Assembly (NCBI RefSeq): GCF_004118155.1
Contig: NZ_SAIQ01000004.1
Span: 124,001-188,000 of the forward strand
Source: Edaphocola flava
GTDB lineage: Bacteria > Bacteroidota > Bacteroidia > Chitinophagales > Chitinophagaceae
Length of the DNA: 64,000 nucleotides
Direction: 5' to 3'
Shown: positions 36,405-45,629 of the stretch, piece after piece
Numbering within the stretch: position 1 is the stretch's first letter
Layout: each line of letters begins with the position of its first letter
Made by a program: the position numbers and the translations under genes
The notes under the pieces: generated by a model
Databases searched by the model: none
Seen by the model: only the letters and a program-made list of their open reading frames with translations
What the model was told of the DNA's origin: nothing

Positions 36405-36896
36405 ATGGAAATACCTATTTTATCCGTAACACAGATCGAGCATAAGCTGAAGAGAATGGCTTATGAAATATGGGAACAAAACAGTGGAGAGAAAGAGATT
36501 GTGATGTTAGGTATTGAAAGCGGTGGTGCCGTAGTGGCAGCTAACCTGAAGCGCATCCTGGAGGAGATCAGTCCGCTGAAAGTACAGTTTGAAACACTGG
36601 AGATTGATAAGAAAAAAGTGTATGATTTTACACCGCAGCTGCAATCTGATCTGAAGAACAGAACAGTGATTGTTGTAGACGATGTAGCCATGAGCGGCAA
36701 GACCCTTTTATATGCCATCAGGCCTTTACTGGACCACAAACCTAAAAAGATACAAATTGCTGTATTAGTGGATCGTAAGCATAAAAACTTTCCTGTTACG
36801 GCAGACATTATTGGTTACTCCATTGCTTCCACAATACAGGAGCATATTATTGTCACCTGCGAAGAAGAAAAAGTTACCGGAGCCTTCCTGAAATAA
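36405..36896 (+). CDS. Phosphoribosyltransferase-family protein (PyrR/Hpt-like)
   Basis: 163 residues with the type I PRTase fold. The PRPP-binding loop is VIVVDDVAMSGKTLLYA (about 88-104), preceded by VMLGIESGGAVVAANL (flexible-loop/PPi region). The C-terminal YSIASTIQEHIIV suits a PyrR-like or purine-salvage enzyme. PyrR homologues bind pyr mRNA in Firmicutes; no pyr genes lie here, so the substrate is unassigned. Confidence 0.82.
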   Translation: MEIPILSVTQIEHKLKRMAYEIWEQNSGEKEIVMLGIESGGAVVAANLKRILEEISPLKVQFETLEIDKKKVYDFTPQLQSDLKNRTVIVVDDVAMSGKTLLYAIRPLLDHKPKKIQIAVLVDRKHKNFPVTADIIGYSIASTIQEHIIVTCEEEKVTGAFLK

Positions 36897-37025
36897 GCCA
36901 AAATGACGCTAAATTTACTTTAGTATGATTTTTGAGTTGTTTATATCGTTATCTTAGCAATAGCGAATTTGGTTCAAGATTTGTGAAGCTTGGATATTGT
37001 TTTAACGATTTAAATATTTTATCTG

Positions 37026-39584
37026 ATGGATTCTAATTTCTCGCCGAAAGTAAAGGATATCATCTCTTACAGCAGAGAAGAAGCTTTACGTTTAGGCAAT
37101 CAGTTTATAGGCACAGAGCATTTATTGTTAGGTATTTTCCGCGAGGGTGCTGGAGCACCGATACAGGTCTTGTCGCTGATGCATGCAGACCTGCCCGCTA
37201 TCAAGAGCGAAGTGGAAAATGCAATTAAAGATAAAGGAGACGGACCTGCAAGCCGTGCCAACACCTTACCACTTACCCGTCAGGCAGAAAAAGTGATTCG
37301 TTTTACCGTACTGGAGGCAAAAGCCATGAAAAGCCAGACGGTAGAGCCAGAACACCTTATGCTGTCTATTCTTAAAAACAAAGAAAACGTGGCTACCCAG
37401 ATACTGAACAGCCACCAGGTAACATACGAGCGTTTTGTAGAAGAGTTGTCCCACATACTCGGAGACTGGACCACCAAATCCGATTTCTCTGAAAGCGGTG
37501 ATGATTATGATGCAGACGAACCGCAAAAACCTAAATCGCCTGCCGGTGGTACCGCTAATGCCAAGTCTAAAACACCTGTTCTGGACAATTTCGGTCGCGA
37601 CGTAACCCGTCTGGCAGAAATGGGCAGCCTGGACCCGATCGTAGGTCGTGAAAAAGAAATTGAACGAGTATCTCAGATCCTTTCCCGCAGGAAGAAAAAT
37701 AATCCGATCCTGATCGGTGAGCCTGGTGTGGGTAAAACTGCTATCGTGGAAGGTCTTGCCCTTCGCATTGTTCAGCGTAAAGTAAGCCGTGTACTGTTCG
37801 ACAAACGCGTAATTTCCCTGGATCTGGCTGCACTGGTAGCCGGTACCAAATACCGCGGACAGTTTGAAGAGCGCATGAAAGCCATCATGAATGAACTGGA
37901 GAAAAACAGAGATGTGATCCTGTTCATTGATGAGATCCATACCATTGTTGGTGCCGGTGGTGCCAGCGGTTCTCTGGATGCTTCCAATATCTTCAAGCCA
38001 GCCCTGGCGCGCGGAGAACTGCAATGTATCGGTGCATCCACTTTAGATGAGTATCGTACCAATATTGAAAAAGATGGCGCATTAGACCGTCGTTTCCAGA
38101 AGGTACTGATCGAGCCACCTAGCATTGATGAGGCCATTACGATCCTGAATAACATCAGACCGAAATATGAAGACTTCCATAACGTAAGTTATGATCAGGA
38201 TGCAATAGAAGCTTGTGTGAAACTGAGCGAACGTTATATGACGGATCGTCTGCTTCCGGACAAGGCTATTGATGTACTGGATGAGGTAGGAGCCCGTGTG
38301 CACCTGAAAAACATTGATGTACCTCAGAATGTTCTGGATCTGGAGAAAAAGATCGAGGAGATTAAAGTAGAAAAAAATAAAGTAGTAAAAAGCCAGAAGT
38401 TTGAAGAAGCTGCTGCGCTGCGCGATACGGAAAAGAAACTCGGCGATGAGCTGGAAAAAGCCAAAGCAGAGTGGGAAGAGGAAGTGAAAAACAAACGCTA
38501 TCCGATTCATGAAGAAGATATCGCAGAGGTGATCAGTATGATGACCGGTATACCGGTAATGCGCATGGTGGAAGCCGAAAGCGAGAAACTGCGCCGTATG
38601 GCCGATGACCTGCAAAGCGTGGTAGTAGGACAGGACGAAGCGGTGGGCAAAGTGGTGAAAGCCATTCAGCGTAACCGTGTAGGACTGAAAGATCCTAAGA
38701 AGCCAATCGGTTCCTTCATCTTCCTGGGGCCAACAGGTGTGGGTAAAACAGAATTAGCCCGCTCACTGGCCAGATACCTCTTTGATAGTGAAGATTCGCT
38801 GGTGCGTATTGACATGAGTGAGTACATGGAAAAATTCTCCCTGAGCCGCCTGATCGGTGCCCCTCCGGGTTATGTAGGCTATGAAGAAGGTGGGCAGCTG
38901 ACGGAGAAAATCCGTCGTAAACCATACTCTGTAGTACTGCTGGATGAGATTGAAAAAGCACACCCGGATATCTTTAATATCCTGTTGCAGGTACTGGACG
39001 ATGGTCAGCTGACCGATGGTCTGGGACGTAAAGTGGACTTTAAAAATACGATCATTATCATGACCTCCAACATTGGTGTACGCCAGTTGAAAGAGTTCGG
39101 AGATGGTGTAGGTTTTGCTACATCTACCAAGGTGTCTAACTCAGAAGACAATAACCGTGCAGTGATCGAAAAAGCACTGAAACGTACCTTCAGTCCAGAG
39201 TTCCTTAACCGTATCGATGATGTAATCGTGTTCAACTCTCTGAGCGAAGAGCATATCAATGTGATCATTGACATCATTATGAAAAACGTGCTGAAACGTA
39301 TGAAAGACCTGGGCTTCTCGCTCAGCCTGACAGAAAGTGCACGCAAGTTTCTGGTGGAAAAAGGTTATGATCAGCAGTTTGGTGCAAGACCGTTACACCG
39401 CGCCATCCAGAAATACCTGGAAGATCCGCTCGCAGAAGAGATCCTCAACAGAACACTGGGTGAGGGAGATCAGGCGCTTGCAGATTATGATGATGAAGCG
39501 GGCAAAATTGTATTCAAGATTACCAAAGCTAAAAAACCAAAGAGCAGCAGTAAGAACGAAGACAAAACCAAAGACGGAGAATAA
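37026..39584 (+). CDS. clpC: ATP-dependent Clp protease ATP-binding subunit ClpC
   Basis: An 852-residue class I Hsp100 unfoldase that feeds substrates to ClpP. Order: double Clp_N repeat (about 4-150), acidic linker, AAA1 with Walker [10 protein letters not shown] (about 232) and [16 protein letters not shown] motif [18 protein letters not shown] (about 455), AAA2 with [15 protein letters not shown] (about 569) and [11 protein letters not shown], and the C-terminal ClpB-D2-like domain ([10 protein letters not shown]). The ClpP-contact loop is not obvious to me. It is followed by a long convergent palindrome. Confidence 0.96.
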   Translation: MDSNFSPKVKDIISYSREEALRLGNQFIGTEHLLLGIFREGAGAPIQVLSLMHADLPAIKSEVENAIKDKGDGPASRANTLPLTRQAEKVIRFTVLEAKAMKSQTVEPEHLMLSILKNKENVATQILNSHQVTYERFVEELSHILGDWTTKSDFSESGDDYDADEPQKPKSPAGGTANAKSKTPVLDNFGRDVTRLAEMGSLDPIVGREKEIERVSQILSRRKKNNPILIGEPGVGKTAIVEGLALRIVQRKVSRVLFDKRVISLDLAALVAGTKYRGQFEERMKAIMNELEKNRDVILFIDEIHTIVGAGGASGSLDASNIFKPALARGELQCIGASTLDEYRTNIEKDGALDRRFQKVLIEPPSIDEAITILNNIRPKYEDFHNVSYDQDAIEACVKLSERYMTDRLLPDKAIDVLDEVGARVHLKNIDVPQNVLDLEKKIEEIKVEKNKVVKSQKFEEAAALRDTEKKLGDELEKAKAEWEEEVKNKRYPIHEEDIAEVISMMTGIPVMRMVEAESEKLRRMADDLQSVVVGQDEAVGKVVKAIQRNRVGLKDPKKPIGSFIFLGPTGVGKTELARSLARYLFDSEDSLVRIDMSEYMEKFSLSRLIGAPPGYVGYEEGGQLTEKIRRKPYSVVLLDEIEKAHPDIFNILLQVLDDGQLTDGLGRKVDFKNTIIIMTSNIGVRQLKEFGDGVGFATSTKVSNSEDNNRAVIEKALKRTFSPEFLNRIDDVIVFNSLSEEHINVIIDIIMKNVLKRMKDLGFSLSLTESARKFLVEKGYDQQFGARPLHRAIQKYLEDPLAEEILNRTLGEGDQALADYDDEAGKIVFKITKAKKPKSSSKNEDKTKDGE

Positions 39585-39592
39585 AACATCCT

Positions 39593-39638
39593 TATAAAAT
39601 AATAAAGCCCTGCAATTGCAGGGCTTTATTATTTTATA
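39593..39638. terminator. 46-bp perfect palindrome between clpC and an Lgt-like gene
   Basis: 23-base arms meet at TGCAA/TTGCA with no loop, between two convergent stops (9 and 13 bases away), with A/T runs on both outer sides. It serves as a bidirectional terminator. Confidence 0.85.
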
Positions 39639-39651
39639 TAAACTGTTCTTT

Positions 39652-40497
39652 TTAAACACTTATAGACTCCTCATCTAAGACTGTAACCTGTGTTGCCAGT
39701 CCGGGCAGTGGTATTTTGCCGAATACCAGCTTCAGGTTTCTGCACATTGCCGGAAGGAAATAAATCCAGCAGCCTATACACAGCCATTGAACACTGCTCA
39801 GACCATATACGAAAAACACATTGGGTTTGAGGTATTCAATACAGAACCGGAAGCCGAAATAGCTCATCATGAAAATGGTAAGCATCAGTTCAGGGATCTG
39901 CCATAATGTATGACGGTTGCGGTGCATGCCGATGAACAGCAATGCCAGGAATACGAGTTCGTATAGCGCAATAGGGTGCCGGTATAGCCCATCGCCCAGG
40001 TCCATTGCCATAAAGAAATCGGTTTCTGTACCATAAGTAAAGTCTTTGGTACCGTTTAAGAAACAGCCGACTCTTCCAATAAAAATACTCAGTATTAAGG
40101 GCAGGATAAACAGGTCAAAAGAAAGATGCTCTTCCTTTACCAGTTTTCTGACAAGTTTGATTCCGAGCATAGCCCCAAAAATGCCACCCATAATGGAGCG
40201 GGCATTAAACTGGATCAGTATCTGCCTTAACTGGTGTATGCCATACGGATTTTCGAGAAATCCCATGATACGGGCGCCCAGAAAAGTGCCCAGTGTGGCA
40301 CCCCAGATAATTATCTGGCGATAGTTGCCGGATGCATTTCCGTCATAGTACTTCTTGGATACAACATAATAGCGGAAGCCAACCGAGAATGCCAGGCATT
40401 CTGAAATTACCTGCACATTAAGCGGGATACGGAACAGGTAAGGTTCAAAAGGGATGGTCAAGTTGCTGCTTTGGTTATTTGTCAGCAAAATTAACAT
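39652..40497 (-). CDS. Lgt-like diacylglyceryl transferase family protein
   Basis: 281 residues, about seven membrane helices. The Lgt signature region is recognisable but altered: IGRVGCFLNGTKDFTYG replaces the canonical GRxGNF(x)NxE, with Cys for Asn, and RHPIALYELV matches the RHPxQLYE helix. Lgt attaches diacylglycerol to the lipobox cysteine of prolipoproteins. Whether this protein is the cell's Lgt or a specialised paralogue cannot be decided here; the altered signature favours a paralogue. It converges on clpC. Confidence 0.82.
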   Translation of the reverse strand: MLILLTNNQSSNLTIPFEPYLFRIPLNVQVISECLAFSVGFRYYVVSKKYYDGNASGNYRQIIIWGATLGTFLGARIMGFLENPYGIHQLRQILIQFNARSIMGGIFGAMLGIKLVRKLVKEEHLSFDLFILPLILSIFIGRVGCFLNGTKDFTYGTETDFFMAMDLGDGLYRHPIALYELVFLALLFIGMHRNRHTLWQIPELMLTIFMMSYFGFRFCIEYLKPNVFFVYGLSSVQWLCIGCWIYFLPAMCRNLKLVFGKIPLPGLATQVTVLDEESISV

Positions 40498-40579
40498 TTC
40501 TTTTTCAGAATCGGGTTAGTCAGATTGTAGTATTTAACTAACCAGAATGCATGTTTTTCGGGTATTTTTCCAAAAATCG

Positions 40580-40587
40580 TACCTTTG
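40580..40587 (+). promoter_or_regulatory. -7 box TACCTTTG of trhO
   Basis: Exact TAnnTTTG match 44 bases before the trhO start. Confidence 0.6.
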
Positions 40588-40631
40588 CACTCATTTTATA
40601 ATCTAATCATTAAAAACAAGGAACGTTCACC

Positions 40632-41696
40632 ATGCCAGTGTTACACAACCGAGTATCTAATGAAGAGCTGAAAGCGCGCATGCTGGCCGAAACAGAGCCA
40701 CGCGTAACAGTTTCTTTCTACAAGTATTTTCCTATTGCTGATCCCCAGGCTTTCCGCGATGATCTGTATGTCAAATTTGAACAGATCAAGGTTTTTGGTC
40801 GTATTTATGTTGCCCAGGAAGGTATCAACGCGCAGATCAGCGTACCGCAAAGTAATTTCGAGTCCTTCAAAACCATTCTGTACAGTCAGGCTGCTGAACT
40901 GGATGGCATCCGCCTGAATATTGCGGTGGATGATGACGGCAAATCGTTTTGGGTACTGCGCCTTAAAGTGCGTAATAAGATCGTTGCCGATGGAATTGAT
41001 GACCCCACCTTCAACCTGTCCCGCGTGGGTAAATACCTGAAGGCGGATGAGGTAAATAAGATGATTGAGGATAAGGAAACCATCTTTGTAGATATGCGTA
41101 ACCACTACGAGTATGAAGTGGGGCATTTTGAAAGAGCTATAGAAGTACCTTCTGATACCTTCAGAGAGCAGTTGCCTATGGCGGCAGAAATGCTGAAAGG
41201 CCAGAAGGATAAAAATATTGTAATGTACTGTACCGGCGGCATCCGCTGTGAGAAAGCTAGTGCCTATATGATGCACCAGGGTTTTGAAAACATCTTTCAT
41301 GTAGAAGGCGGTATTATTGAATATGCCCGTAAAGCAAAAGAGCAAGGCTTGCCGGTAAAGTTTATCGGGAAAAACTTTGTATTTGACGAACGCCTGGGCG
41401 AGCGCATTACCGAAGATATTATTTCGGAATGCCACCAGTGCGGTGCCCCTTGCGATACCCATACCAACTGTAATAATGATGGCTGCCACTTGTTGTTTAT
41501 CCAATGTGAGCAATGTAAAGCCACATACGATGGCTGTTGCAGTGCCGAATGTACAGACGAGTATCACCTGCCGGTAGAAGAGCAGCGCGAACGCCGTGCC
41601 GGTCGCGAGAATGGCGTTAAAATCTTCAATAAATCCAAAGATCATCCTTTACGCAAACACCGCTCGGAATGGGCGCAGGAGCGTAAGGAAGCATAA
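40632..41696 (+). CDS. trhO: tRNA uridine(34) hydroxylase TrhO (rhodanese family)
   Basis: TrhO (YceA) makes 5-hydroxyuridine at position 34 of certain tRNAs in an oxygen-dependent reaction. The 354 residues show an N-terminal ferredoxin/acylphosphatase-like domain ([31 protein letters not shown]), a rhodanese domain with the catalytic cysteine in [17 protein letters not shown] (about 199), and a Cys-rich C-terminal zinc region ([30 protein letters not shown]). The length and three-part order match the longer TrhO subtype. It stands alone with its own promoter and terminator. Confidence 0.93.
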   Translation: MPVLHNRVSNEELKARMLAETEPRVTVSFYKYFPIADPQAFRDDLYVKFEQIKVFGRIYVAQEGINAQISVPQSNFESFKTILYSQAAELDGIRLNIAVDDDGKSFWVLRLKVRNKIVADGIDDPTFNLSRVGKYLKADEVNKMIEDKETIFVDMRNHYEYEVGHFERAIEVPSDTFREQLPMAAEMLKGQKDKNIVMYCTGGIRCEKASAYMMHQGFENIFHVEGGIIEYARKAKEQGLPVKFIGKNFVFDERLGERITEDIISECHQCGAPCDTHTNCNNDGCHLLFIQCEQCKATYDGCCSAECTDEYHLPVEEQRERRAGRENGVKIFNKSKDHPLRKHRSEWAQERKEA

Positions 41697-41715
41697 AGCA
41701 AAAGTGAAAATGCAA

Positions 41716-41752
41716 AAGTCAAAAATCGTAATACGGTTTTTGGCTTTTTTTG
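41716..41752 (+). terminator. Terminator of trhO
   Basis: 14-bp stem with two G-U pairs (41716-41729, 41735-41748), a 5-base loop, and a T run. Confidence 0.8.
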
Positions 41753-41865
41753 TTTGGACTAAATATCTCTTAAAGAAAAGCATAAGTTTTGCATGTTGAC
41801 TGTTGATTTTTTGATTTCTTGATTTCTTCATCATTTATTGCGAAACTCGTCTTAACTTTAAGCCC

Positions 41866-42765
41866 ATGCAACTGAACCAGCCTTTTGATACCGGAAACCT
41901 GGAGTTACTGGCCCGACAAGTGGTCGAAGGGTTTATTATTGGCCTGCATAAAAGCCCATTTCATGGCTTTTCTGTCGAGTTTGCCGAGCACCGGTTGTAT
42001 AACCCTGGCGATAACCTGCGGTACATAGATTGGAAGGTTTATGGCAAGAGCGACAAAATGTTCATAAAGAAGTTTGAAGAAGAGACCAATCTGAAATGTT
42101 GCATTGCGTTGGATACCTCTGCATCCATGCGTTTCCCGGCCGAGGGAATGAATAAACTGTATTTTTCCTGTCTCGCCGCCGCCGCACTGATGCAGTTATT
42201 GAGCAAACAGCTGGATGCTACGGGCCTTAAGTTGTTTGCCGACCAGGTATACTGGTCTTCTCCGATAAAGTCCAGTGAGCGGCATTATAAGATGCTGATT
42301 ACAGAGATGGAAAAGTTACTCATTGCTCCGTCGATCGAAGGGCAGACCAACCTTCCTGAGGTACTGCATCATATAGCAGAAACGATGCCCAAGCGATCAC
42401 TGGTTATGGTGTTCAGTGACTTTATGGATGACCTCTCCAGGGAAGAAGCATTTTATGATTCCCTGCAACACCTGAAGCATCAGCAGAATGAAGTGATCGT
42501 ATTTCATGTAGGAGAGGGGAGAACAGAATGGGATTTTGCTTTTGAAAACCGCCCTTATGAATTTGTAGATATGGAGACCGGTCAAAAAATAAAGCTGAAA
42601 CCGGAGCAGGTAAGGGACGAGTATCTGTCGCAGCTAAAAGCTTACCACGAGCGGCTTTACGAGCGTTGTGCACAATACAATATAGACCTCGTAGCCTGCG
42701 ATATCAACACCTCGATGGATGTAATTTTACAACAATATCTGAGGAAAAGAAATAAATTGATGTAA
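41866..42765 (+). CDS. DUF58 (von Willebrand A-like) protein
   Basis: 299 residues. DUF58 signature HRLYNPGDNLRYIDWKVYGK (about 47-66) followed by a VWA-like domain with a MIDAS motif, ALDTSASMRF (about 83-92), and VMVFSDFMDD (about 180). In Bacteroidota, DUF58 proteins are usually in the bat operon with MoxR ATPase and VWA-membrane proteins (batABCDE). Here it is alone, with none of those partners in the window; it precedes yceD by 52 bases. Confidence 0.9.
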   Translation: MQLNQPFDTGNLELLARQVVEGFIIGLHKSPFHGFSVEFAEHRLYNPGDNLRYIDWKVYGKSDKMFIKKFEEETNLKCCIALDTSASMRFPAEGMNKLYFSCLAAAALMQLLSKQLDATGLKLFADQVYWSSPIKSSERHYKMLITEMEKLLIAPSIEGQTNLPEVLHHIAETMPKRSLVMVFSDFMDDLSREEAFYDSLQHLKHQQNEVIVFHVGEGRTEWDFAFENRPYEFVDMETGQKIKLKPEQVRDEYLSQLKAYHERLYERCAQYNIDLVACDINTSMDVILQQYLRKRNKLM

Positions 42766-42781
42766 TATCGAAAAAAATATT

Positions 42782-42789
42782 TACCTTTG
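42782..42789 (+). promoter_or_regulatory. Promoter of yceD-rpmF-plsX
   Basis: -7 box TACCTTTG is an exact match. A TTGA at 42757-42760, 21 bases upstream, fits the -33 TTG element. The first base of the mRNA would be near 42797, shortly before the ATG at 42818. Confidence 0.65.
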
Positions 42790-42817
42790 CAAACCTAATT
42801 TTAGTGTAGTATTGTGT

Positions 42818-43405
42818 ATGAGGTACCACAGAGAGTTTGAAATAGCATATGTAGGTTTAAAAAATGGCGTTCATACCTATAATTACGAGATTGGGAAACC
42901 GTTTTTTGAACTGATCGGAGCGGAAGCAGAAGATCTGGAAGCCGTAAATGTACAGGCAACTGTTACATTGGATAAGCACCCTGATTTTCTTGCCTTAAAG
43001 TTCGATATTAATGGCAGCGTTGATGTAGCCTGTGATCGTTGCGGTGAGATTTTCACCCTGCCTTTATGGGACGAATTTGACCTGATCGTGAAGTTGAGAG
43101 ACCATACGATGGAAGACGAGGATGAAACAGAAGATGATGGTGATATTGTATTCCTCTCCAAAAATGAAACGGTTATTGATCTTTCAGAATGGATTTATGA
43201 ATTCATCTTGCTGAGTATTCCGATGCAGCGCATTCACCCGGATGATGCAGAAGGCAATACAACCTGCAACAAAGACAATCTGGCCCTGTTGGATAAGATG
43301 AGTCAGCAGCAGGCTGAGGAAGATGAAGAAGCCGCTAAAGAACAACAAAAAAATAATATTTGGAAGGGCCTTGATGCCTTTAAAAATAATAATAATCAGA
43401 ATTAA
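42818..43405 (+). CDS. yceD: YceD family (DUF177) protein
   Basis: 195 residues, typical DUF177: ATVTLDKHPDFLALKFDIN, SVDVACDRCGEIFTLPLW (zinc-like CxxC in its centre), then an acidic region and NTTCNKDNLALLDKMSQQ with a Glu-rich C-terminus. YceD is the usual partner gene of rpmF and is thought to act in 23S rRNA processing or ribosome maturation. Start at ATG 42818 (MRYHREFEIAY); an in-frame TTG upstream is ignored. Confidence 0.92.
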   Translation: MRYHREFEIAYVGLKNGVHTYNYEIGKPFFELIGAEAEDLEAVNVQATVTLDKHPDFLALKFDINGSVDVACDRCGEIFTLPLWDEFDLIVKLRDHTMEDEDETEDDGDIVFLSKNETVIDLSEWIYEFILLSIPMQRIHPDDAEGNTTCNKDNLALLDKMSQQQAEEDEEAAKEQQKNNIWKGLDAFKNNNNQN

Positions 43406-43428
43406 TCAATAAGTAAAATCTAGAAATC

Positions 43429-43638
43429 ATGCCAAATCCTAAACGTCGTCATTCTGCACAAAGAGGAGCTAAGCGTCGTACGCATTACAAAGCTGTAGCA
43501 GCTACAATCAGTACAGATGCAACTACTGGAGAATCACATTTACGCCACCGCGCTCACTGGAGCGAAGGTAAAATGTACTACCGTGGTAAAGTAGTTATTG
43601 ATAACGCTACCACAGAGACTGCAGATACTGCTGAATAA
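43429..43638 (+). CDS. rpmF: Ribosomal protein L32
   Basis: 69 residues, beginning [21 protein letters not shown], given here split as [13 protein letters not shown] and AKRRTHYK; conserved [12 protein letters not shown] with [10 protein letters not shown] after it. The cysteine pairs of zinc-binding L32 are absent (it is the Cys-minus form), which is common in Bacteroidota. It is downstream of yceD by 23 bases. Confidence 0.96.
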   Translation: MPNPKRRHSAQRGAKRRTHYKAVAATISTDATTGESHLRHRAHWSEGKMYYRGKVVIDNATTETADTAE

Positions 43639-43643
43639 TATAT

Positions 43644-43680
43644 AAAAATGTTGGTAAGGGAAATTTTACCAACATTTTTA
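43644..43680 (+). terminator. Terminator after rpmF
   Basis: 14-bp perfect arms (43644-43657, 43666-43679) and a T/A tail. It may only partly stop transcription, because plsX begins 38 bases later on the same strand. Confidence 0.8.
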
Positions 43681-43717
43681 TTTTATATCATACTAAATAT
43701 TGCACACCAATTATATT

Positions 43718-44674
43718 ATGATGAATATAGGGCTCGATTTGATGGGTGGCGACTTAGCCCCTAAAGAAGCGGTACTGGGAGCATTGGCTTATTTCCAGGA
43801 ATTTGCCGATAGTCATTTAGTGTTGATAGGAAATGAAGATGCATGCAAGGAATACCTGTCCTCACTGGACTCGTATTCCGGCAGATACACATTTGTGCAT
43901 GCTCCTCAGGTGATTGAAATGAATGAACATCCGACCAAAGCGCTGAAGGAGAAACAACAATCCAGCATTGCTATGGGATTTGGTATGTTGAAAGCAGGTA
44001 AAATTGATGCATTCTTAAGCGCTGGTAACACCGGTGCTATGCTGGTAGGTGCTATGTATACCGTAGCCCCGATCGAAGGCGTATTGCGTCCTACAATTGC
44101 TTCTCTGGTACCCAGAGAAGATGAAGGATACAATTTACTGCTCGACGTTGGTGCCAATGCTGATTGTAAACCGGAACACCTGAATCAGTTTGCCGTATTA
44201 GGCGCACTGTATGCAGAGTATGTACTGGGCATTAAGCAACCGGAAGTGGGTCTGCTGAACCTGGGAGAGGAAGAAGGTAAAGGAAATATCCTGTGCCAGG
44301 CTACCTATCCTTTGCTGAAAGAAAATACGGCCATTAATTTTATTGGCAATATAGAAGGCAGAGACATCTTTGGCGAAAGAGCAAGAGTAGCCGTTTGTGA
44401 AGGATTTACCGGTAATATTGTACTTAAAATGGCAGAGTCTGTATATGACCTGTTCAAGAAGCGCGATAAGATCCATGATCCTTTGCTGGAGCGCTTTAAC
44501 TATGAGCAATACGGTGGTGTACCTATTCTGGGTATCAATGCACCGGTTATGATTGGTCATGGTATCTCTAATGCCATTGCATTCAAGGCAATGATCCGCA
44601 GCGCGGAGAAAGTTATTTCTACCGGCCTGATCGATGCGATGAAAAAGCACTTCCAGGTAGTAAAAGAAGCTTAA
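43718..44674 (+). CDS. plsX: Phosphate acyltransferase PlsX
   Basis: PlsX makes acyl-phosphate from acyl-ACP for phospholipid synthesis. The 318 residues show MNIGLDLMGGDLAPKEAV (the family has GGD), then DAFLSAGNTGAMLVGAM, GANADCKPEHLNQFAVLG, LNLGEEEGKGN and the C-terminal VVISTG-like KVISTGLIDAMKK. Order yceD-rpmF-plsX is the classic cluster; fabH does not follow here. Start at ATG 43718, with a second ATG directly after it. Confidence 0.94.
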   Translation: MMNIGLDLMGGDLAPKEAVLGALAYFQEFADSHLVLIGNEDACKEYLSSLDSYSGRYTFVHAPQVIEMNEHPTKALKEKQQSSIAMGFGMLKAGKIDAFLSAGNTGAMLVGAMYTVAPIEGVLRPTIASLVPREDEGYNLLLDVGANADCKPEHLNQFAVLGALYAEYVLGIKQPEVGLLNLGEEEGKGNILCQATYPLLKENTAINFIGNIEGRDIFGERARVAVCEGFTGNIVLKMAESVYDLFKKRDKIHDPLLERFNYEQYGGVPILGINAPVMIGHGISNAIAFKAMIRSAEKVISTGLIDAMKKHFQVVKEA

Positions 44675-44697
44675 TCTGTTAAGACAAATAATGATGT

Positions 44698-44728
44698 ATA
44701 AAGCAGCCGTATCAAACGGCTGCTTTAT
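44698..44728 (+). terminator. Terminator of plsX
   Basis: 13-bp perfect arms (44698-44710, 44716-44728), 5-base loop, T/A tail. Confidence 0.88.
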
Positions 44729-44867
44729 TATTTTATAATGACCTGCAAGGGAATTGCAGCCATTCTGGACTATTGTACGGGTTGATCGGGTATCTCCCTT
44801 CTAGCCCATAAGGGCGCTAAATTTCCGGCTGTTTAGCCCAGATAAGTACACTTCTGATGGCTATTGG

Positions 44868-45521
44868 CTAAAAGCTATAGCTCAATCCGAAAGTAGCCAT
44901 ATTGTAAACATCCTTGTTTTTGTTGGATGCCAGATCCGGATCGTACCCATCTATTTTATCACTCATGCAGTAATTGATCTGGTATTTGAAATTAAGGCTG
45001 AGTCCTTTCTGCTGAAAAGCCTTACGCAATGGGATTTCGATACCGAAAGAAACCGGTATAACGCTGTTTACACCACTATAATTACCCTGGTAGCGGAAAT
45101 TGCCATTGGGTATTTCATGTATGGTAGTTGTGCTGCCAATAAGCCCGAATCCACCCGCTGCATAAACCCCCGACAGATAGTACAGGGCGCGGCTGGAGTC
45201 ACTTTTGCCAAAGGTGCGTAAAGGATACACTTTCAGCTGCAGATCACCCTGGTTATACTTATTGCTGTAATACAGATCATTTGCCGTCTCCTTATTGCCT
45301 CCGCTTAAAGTACCGGCATTCCAGCTGAGGGCAAGAGACAGAAATCTGAAACCGGATTGCCACTCACCATAAACGCCATAATGATTATTAGTCCCGTTGG
45401 GTGTCACATCGGTCCGGGAGATGGTAAGGCCGTATTGTGCGCCCACGGTAAATTGTGCCTGTGCGGTAGTGCAAGCAGCGAGCAGGGCCACTGCCAGCAA
45501 GCTTTGTTTGATCATAGTCAT
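44868..45521 (-). CDS. Outer-membrane beta-barrel protein, unknown function
   Basis: 217 residues: signal peptide (SLLAVALLAACTTAQAQ) and a mature part of alternating amphipathic strands (FTVGAQYGLTISRTDV, LYYLSGVYAAGGFGL, NMATFGLSYSF) ending in an aromatic Phe, as for BAM substrates. No family partner or function. Between it and plsX lie only the plsX terminator and about 140 non-coding bases. Confidence 0.7.
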   Translation of the reverse strand: MTMIKQSLLAVALLAACTTAQAQFTVGAQYGLTISRTDVTPNGTNNHYGVYGEWQSGFRFLSLALSWNAGTLSGGNKETANDLYYSNKYNQGDLQLKVYPLRTFGKSDSSRALYYLSGVYAAGGFGLIGSTTTIHEIPNGNFRYQGNYSGVNSVIPVSFGIEIPLRKAFQQKGLSLNFKYQINYCMSDKIDGYDPDLASNKNKDVYNMATFGLSYSF

Positions 45522-45570
45522 TTTAATTAAATAGAAGTAAATGTTTCAGGATGTAATATACCATAAACGA

Positions 45571-45600
45571 CAAATACTACCCAATGATGAGTAGTATTTG
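45571..45600 (-). terminator. gcvP terminator
   Basis: 10-bp perfect arms (45571-45580, 45591-45600) with flanking TAATATA/TATATTA that could extend the stem. Confidence 0.7.
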
Positions 45601-45629
45601 TTATATTATGATATTTAATTGAAAACTGA

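Noticed and set aside
40641-41645. 334-codon open frame on the minus strand
   Set aside because: Antisense shadow of trhO, with no family resemblance.
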